The notes under the pieces are model-generated. The model made no database searches, was not told the origin of the DNA, and saw only the letters and a list, made by a program, of their open reading frames with translations. Made by a program: the position numbers and the translations under genes. Below, in pieces: positions 60,110 through 64,000 of a stretch of 64,000 nt of DNA (positions within the stretch are counted from its first letter, which is position 1; the number at the start of each line of letters is the position of its first letter). Where the stretch lies: the NCBI RefSeq assembly GCF_000739615.1, contig NZ_BATP01000001.1, positions 1 through 64,000 on the forward strand, read 5' to 3'. This DNA comes from Haloferula sp. BvORR071 (GTDB lineage: Bacteria; Verrucomicrobiota; Verrucomicrobiia; Verrucomicrobiales; Akkermansiaceae).

Positions 60110-60978
60110 TGAAAAAGCTGATCAAAGAACCCCTGCTCCACTTCCTCGCGATCGGCGCATTGCTGTTCGCGGTAAACGCGTGGCGCAGCTCGAAGCGCCC
60201 GGCGGAGGTGAATGGCCCGCGGATCGAGGTGACCGCCGCGACGATCGGGCGCCTTTGCGCCGGCTATGAGCGGCAATTCGGGCAAGGGCCGGATGCGGCG
60301 GAACTGCGCGGGCTGGTGACCGCACACGTCCGCGAGGAAGTGCTGTGCCGCGAGGCTCTGGCCCTTGGTCTCGACCGTGACGACAGCATCGTGCGCCGCA
60401 GGCTGGCGCAGAAGATGGAGTTCCTCACCGACGACGTGACCAGCGCGGCACCGCCGGAAGAGGCCGCTGTGGAGCGCTACTTCGCGGAGCATGCTGCGGT
60501 CTATGCGAAGCCCGGCCAGGTCAGCTTCCGCCACGTCTATTTCAGCAAGGAGAAGCGCGGAGCGAAGGCAGGAACGGAAGCCGCCGAATGCCTCGCCGCG
60601 CTGGCGAGGGGTGCGAGCGACGAGGCGATGGGCGATGCCTTCCTGTATGGCTTCAATTTCGCCGAGCGCGAGAAGAATGACGTGACCGCCTTGTTCGGGC
60701 AGGACTTCGCGAAGCAGCTTGCGGTCCTGCCGGCCGGCGCATGGCAGGGACCGGTTGAATCGAGCTTCGGCCTGCATTTGGTCCGCGTCGATGCCCGCTC
60801 CGAAGCCGCCCCTGCAAAGCTCTCTGAGGTGAGGGCTGCGGTGGAGCGCGACCTCAATGATGAGCGCCGTGTCACGGCGAATCGCGAGATCTATGAGAAG
60901 CTGCGCGAGCGCTATGAGGTGGCAGTGGATGAAGCGGCGCTGGCGAAATCAGCGGTCAGCAAGACAGCCCAGCGATGA
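60109..60978 (+). CDS. Membrane-anchored parvulin-type peptidyl-prolyl isomerase
   Basis: 289 residues with one N-terminal membrane segment (HFLAIGALLFAVNAW). SurA/PpiC-like organisation: an N-terminal helical chaperone region (LVTAHVREEVLCREALALGL, VRRRLAQKMEFLTDD) and a divergent parvulin domain (PGQVSFRHVYFSKEKRG to WQGPVESSFGLHLVRVD). It probably folds or matures exported proteins. Its TGA overlaps the ATG of the hupE-like gene by four bases, so the two are cotranslated. Confidence 0.85.
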   Translation: MKKLIKEPLLHFLAIGALLFAVNAWRSSKRPAEVNGPRIEVTAATIGRLCAGYERQFGQGPDAAELRGLVTAHVREEVLCREALALGLDRDDSIVRRRLAQKMEFLTDDVTSAAPPEEAAVERYFAEHAAVYAKPGQVSFRHVYFSKEKRGAKAGTEAAECLAALARGASDEAMGDAFLYGFNFAEREKNDVTALFGQDFAKQLAVLPAGAWQGPVESSFGLHLVRVDARSEAAPAKLSEVRAAVERDLNDERRVTANREIYEKLRERYEVAVDEAALAKSAVSKTAQR

Positions 60979-62075
60979 AAGGTCTGCTCGCCATCCTCCT
61001 ACTGTTCTTCGTTGCGGTGCGAGCCTCCGGCCATGAAGTCCGGCCTGCTTACCTGGAGCTGACTGAGCGCGGTCCGGGTGACTTCGACGTGGTCTGGAAG
61101 GTCCCCGCCGCCGGTGGGGCGCCCCTTGCGGGTGAGGAGATGGCCCATCCTTCTCCTGCTGCTGCTCCTGCGGCCGCCAGTGGGCCGCAGAAGACCATGC
61201 CCTGCGGTTGCCCGGTGCCCACGCCGGAAGAGCTTTCGCGCGGCGGCCTGCCGATCCATCCGTTACTTCCGGGGGGAGGGGAGATGGCGGCGCCGCCGCG
61301 CGTCGAGCGCATTTTCGGTGCGGAGATCAAGCGCTGGTCCATCCATGCCGGCCCCCAGGGGCTCGAGGGTCGCGAGATCGGTGTCCACGGTCTGGAAGCG
61401 ACGATGGTGGATGTGCTGGTCCGCGTGGCCTTGGCGGATGGTCGCGTGGTCTCGCACATGCTGCGGCCGGATGCACCCGCCTTCGTCTTCCACGGGGCGG
61501 ATGCGGGCCCAGCGGCGGGCGGCTACTTCACGCTGGGCGTCGAGCACATTCTCTTCGGCATCGATCACCTGCTCTTCGTGCTGGCGCTGGTGCTGATCGT
61601 GCGGGGCAAGCGCCAACTGCTGAAGACCATCACCGCCTTCACGATCGCCCACAGCATCACGCTGGCACTGGCGACGCTGGGCTGGGCCAAGGTGCCGCCG
61701 GCACCGGTCGAGGCGGTCATCGCCCTGAGCATCGTGTTCGTGGCTGCGGAGATCCTGCGCAGCCGCCGGGGCCAGCGCGGGCTGACCGAGCGCGCGCCCT
61801 GGCTGGTAGCCGGGTCCTTCGGCCTGCTCCACGGCTTCGGCTTCGCCGGGGCCCTGAGTGAGGTCGGCCTGCCCGCGAATGACATCCCGCTTGCGCTGCT
61901 GTTCTTCAATCTCGGGGTCGAGGCCGGGCAACTCGCTTTTGTGATCGGAGTGCTCGCCGTCATCGCGCTGCTTCGTCGCGCGCGTCTGCCGCAGTGGGCC
62001 GCGGTCCTGCCACCCTACGCGATCGGCAGCGCCGCGATGTTCTGGGTCATAGAACGCAGCGCCGCCATGTGGTGA
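60975..62075 (+). CDS. HupE/UreJ family membrane protein
   Basis: 366 residues. A signal-like N-terminus and a periplasmic region (about 20-175) with a Pro/Ala-rich insertion and a CGC motif (TMPCGCPVPTPEE) lead to six or seven membrane segments of HupE/UreJ_2 type: FTLGVEHILFGIDHLLFVLA, TAFTIAHSITLALATLG, SFGLLHGFGFAGAL, LLFFNLGVEAGQLAFV. The conserved His and Asp residues suggest nickel or another divalent metal. In many genomes this family sits beside a PpiC-like isomerase, as here. Confidence 0.85.
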   Translation: MKGLLAILLLFFVAVRASGHEVRPAYLELTERGPGDFDVVWKVPAAGGAPLAGEEMAHPSPAAAPAAASGPQKTMPCGCPVPTPEELSRGGLPIHPLLPGGGEMAAPPRVERIFGAEIKRWSIHAGPQGLEGREIGVHGLEATMVDVLVRVALADGRVVSHMLRPDAPAFVFHGADAGPAAGGYFTLGVEHILFGIDHLLFVLALVLIVRGKRQLLKTITAFTIAHSITLALATLGWAKVPPAPVEAVIALSIVFVAAEILRSRRGQRGLTERAPWLVAGSFGLLHGFGFAGALSEVGLPANDIPLALLFFNLGVEAGQLAFVIGVLAVIALLRRARLPQWAAVLPPYAIGSAAMFWVIERSAAMW

Positions 62076-62119
62076 ATCCACGCCTTTTCCATCAGCTCCG
62101 TTTCAAGATCGTCCATGCC

Positions 62120-64000
62120 ATGAAAGCCACCGTATTTGCCAGCACCCTCGCGACCTCGCTCGCGATCAGCACCGCCGCCCTCGCCGCGGATGAAGCTCCC
62201 GGCGGCGACGCCGGGACGCTCAACAAGGACAAGGCCGGAGAGGCCTTCAAGAAGCGCCCCTACTCGCCCTATGCCGACCGCAGTTTCCCGGCGCGGCCCT
62301 TTTTCGGCGATACCCACCTGCACACCGGCTTCTCGATGGATGCCGGCGCCTTCGGCTGCCGCCTCAATCCGCGCGATGCCTATCGCTTTGCGCGCGGCGA
62401 GCAGATAATCGCCTCCAGCGGCCAGCCGGCGAAGCTCTCGCGCCCGCTCGACTTCTTGGTCGTCGCCGATCACTCGGACAACATGGGATTCTTCCCGGAT
62501 CTCTTCGCTGGCAAGCCCGAGGTCCTCTCGCCGCCGATGGGCCGCAAGTGGTACGACATGATCCAAGCGGGCAAGGGCGGTGAGGCGGCGCTCGATATCA
62601 TCGGCCAGTTTTCCCAGGGAACCTTCCCGAAGGAGCTGATGTATATGCCCGGCACCCGCGCCTATCGCGGTGCTTGGCAGGAGACCGTGGCTGCCGCCGA
62701 GCACTACAATGATCCGGGCCGCTTCACCGCCTTCATCGGCTACGAATGGACCTCGCTCGACAAGGGCAACAACCTGCACCGCAACGTCGTCTTCCGCGAC
62801 AACGCCGACAAGGCGATGCAGGTCGAGCCCTTCACCTGCTACCCGCCGCTGGGCAGTACCAATCCGATCGAGCTGTGGAAGTGGATGGACGCCTACGAGA
62901 AGAAGACCGGCGGCAGCGTGCTGGCGCTCGCCCACAACGGCAACCTCAGCAATGGCACCATGTTCCCGATCACTGAGGCCTTCGGCAAGGCGATTGACCG
63001 CGAGTATGTGGAAGCCCGCGCGAAGTGGGAGCGGCTCTACGAAGCCACGCAGATGAAGGGCGACGGCGAGTCTCACCCCTTCCTCTCGCCGAACGATGAA
63101 TTTGCCGACTACGAGCTGTGGGACAAGGGCAACCTCGACGGCAGCGAGGCGAAGAAGAAAGAGATGCTGGAGTTCGAGTACACCCGGTCCGCCCTCAAGA
63201 ATGGTCTCAAGCTGGAAGCCAAGCTCGGGACGAATCCCTACAAGTTCGGGCTGGTGGGCAGCAGCGACGCGCACACCGGCATCGCCTCCTTCGAGGAAGA
63301 CAACTTCTTCGGCAAGACCACGCCGCAGGAGCCGAGCGCGCACCGCATGACCGCCGCATTCATGGACAACCCGAAGACCGGCGTGAAGATCATGGACTGG
63401 GAAGTAGTATCCTCCGGCTACGCTGCGGTGTGGGCCCAGGAGAACACCCGGGCCTCAATCTTCGATGCGATGTACCGCAAGGAGACCTACGCCACCACGG
63501 GCTCGCGGATGACCGTGCGCTTCTTCGGCGGCTGGGATTTCGAGGCGGCCGATGCCAACTCGCGCGAGCCCGCCGTAATCGGCTACAGCAAGGGGGTGCC
63601 GATGGGCGGCGATCTCTACGAAGCTCCCGCAGGCAAGTCTCCGAGCTTCCTGGTGGGCGCGATGAAGGATCCGCTCAGCGGCAACCTCGACCGGATCCAA
63701 GTCATTAAAGGCTGGCTCGATGCCAAGGGCGATGTGCAGGAGAAAGTCTATGACGTCGCTTGGAGCGGCGACCGCAAGCCTGGAGCGGACGCCAAGGTGC
63801 CGAGCGTCGGCAGCACGGTGGATGTTGCGAACGCGACCTGGTCCAACACAATCGGCGCGCCGGAGCTGATCACGGTCTGGAAGGACCCGGAATTCGACGC
63901 CAAGCAGCGCGCCTTCTACTACGTCCGGGTCATCGAGATCCCGACCCCGCGCTGGACCGCCTACGACGCGAAGCGATTCGGCGTGAAGCCGCTCCCTGGC
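62120..64000 (+). CDS. DUF3604 domain protein, partial at window end
   Basis: At least 627 codons from ATG 62120, still open at the window edge, so it is missing from lists of complete reading frames. It has a signal peptide (FASTLATSLAISTAALAA), then the metal-binding PHP-like pattern: FFGDTHLHTGFSMDAG, FLVVADHSDNMG, VLALAHNGNLSN and LVGSSDAHTGI. RASIFDAMYRKETYATTGSR and VRFFGGWDFE are typical of DUF3604. These are exported, probably metal-dependent hydrolases of unknown substrate. Last gene seen of the isomerase/HupE operon, 45 bases after the HupE-like gene. Confidence 0.88.
   Translation, partial: MKATVFASTLATSLAISTAALAADEAPGGDAGTLNKDKAGEAFKKRPYSPYADRSFPARPFFGDTHLHTGFSMDAGAFGCRLNPRDAYRFARGEQIIASSGQPAKLSRPLDFLVVADHSDNMGFFPDLFAGKPEVLSPPMGRKWYDMIQAGKGGEAALDIIGQFSQGTFPKELMYMPGTRAYRGAWQETVAAAEHYNDPGRFTAFIGYEWTSLDKGNNLHRNVVFRDNADKAMQVEPFTCYPPLGSTNPIELWKWMDAYEKKTGGSVLALAHNGNLSNGTMFPITEAFGKAIDREYVEARAKWERLYEATQMKGDGESHPFLSPNDEFADYELWDKGNLDGSEAKKKEMLEFEYTRSALKNGLKLEAKLGTNPYKFGLVGSSDAHTGIASFEEDNFFGKTTPQEPSAHRMTAAFMDNPKTGVKIMDWEVVSSGYAAVWAQENTRASIFDAMYRKETYATTGSRMTVRFFGGWDFEAADANSREPAVIGYSKGVPMGGDLYEAPAGKSPSFLVGAMKDPLSGNLDRIQVIKGWLDAKGDVQEKVYDVAWSGDRKPGADAKVPSVGSTVDVANATWSNTIGAPELITVWKDPEFDAKQRAFYYVRVIEIPTPRWTAYDAKRFGVKPLPG

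Noticed and set aside
62015..63343. 442-codon open frame on the minus strand
   Set aside because: It lies opposite the DUF3604 gene, which has clear metal-binding motifs and runs off the window; high GC makes long antisense frames common.

Overview
The window is high-GC bacterial chromosome, most likely Verrucomicrobiota (Verrucomicrobiales, Luteolibacter/Haloferula-like). The reasons are very large secreted proteins built from autotransporter-associated beta-strand repeats, cadherin repeats and TSP3-like Asp-rich repeats, a PEP-CTERM tail, DUF1080 and DUF3604 proteins, an ECF sigma factor with a membrane-anchored C-terminal extension, and lipid A synthesis (LpxA) showing a Gram-negative envelope. 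The genus is inference; no rRNA gene is present.

Layout. 1-4.4 kb: nucleoside-type MFS transporter, L,D-transpeptidase, MidA-type methyltransferase and two lipoproteins sharing a 40-residue repeat. 4.5-12.5 kb: two giant secreted proteins, a PQQ sugar dehydrogenase fused to a diheme cytochrome and a phosphodiesterase fused to beta-strand repeats. 12.5-24.8 kb: mostly housekeeping (RlmI-type methyltransferase, Lys-rich small protein, YacP-type NYN protein, HolB, TPM protein, FabG, SixA, PssA, amidase, LpxA, RsmB-type methyltransferase, second L,D-transpeptidase), interrupted at 18.2-19.8 kb by a lower-GC pair (HNH nuclease, cyclodeaminase-fold protein). 24.8-29.3 kb: two metallopeptidases (one a frameshifted archaemetzincin), DUF1080 protein and the fused sigma factor. 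29.3-32.7 kb: structured intergenic sequence, Dabb protein, PEP-hydrolase-family TIM barrel, AraC regulator and a LamG-like protein. 32.7-42.1 kb: PEP-CTERM remnant and two more giant surface proteins, each followed by a clear terminator. 42.2-50.6 kb: a heavy-metal-type RND efflux operon (outer membrane factor, adaptor, pump), an acidic PepSY-like protein and a two-component system, all on the minus strand.

51.1-55.7 kb is an accessory island: a tRNA with CAT anticodon (probably Ile2), a complete DDE insertion sequence with inverted repeats, orphan small proteins, a luciferase-like oxidoreductase pseudogene and a truncated second IS copy. 56.0-59.8 kb holds a beta-propeller sensor kinase broken by two single-base frameshifts and a FixJ-type regulator. 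60.0-64.0 kb is a peptidyl-prolyl isomerase / HupE-UreJ / DUF3604 operon preceded by an attenuator-like leader; the last gene runs off the window.

Three frameshifts (archaemetzincin, twice in the sensor kinase) lie at or beside G runs, so sequencing error must be weighed against real gene decay. I saw no CRISPR array, rRNA, phage or conjugation gene. The less usual content is the single-chain dehydrogenase-cytochrome proteins, the unnamed domains shared between neighbouring proteins, and the leader upstream of 60109.
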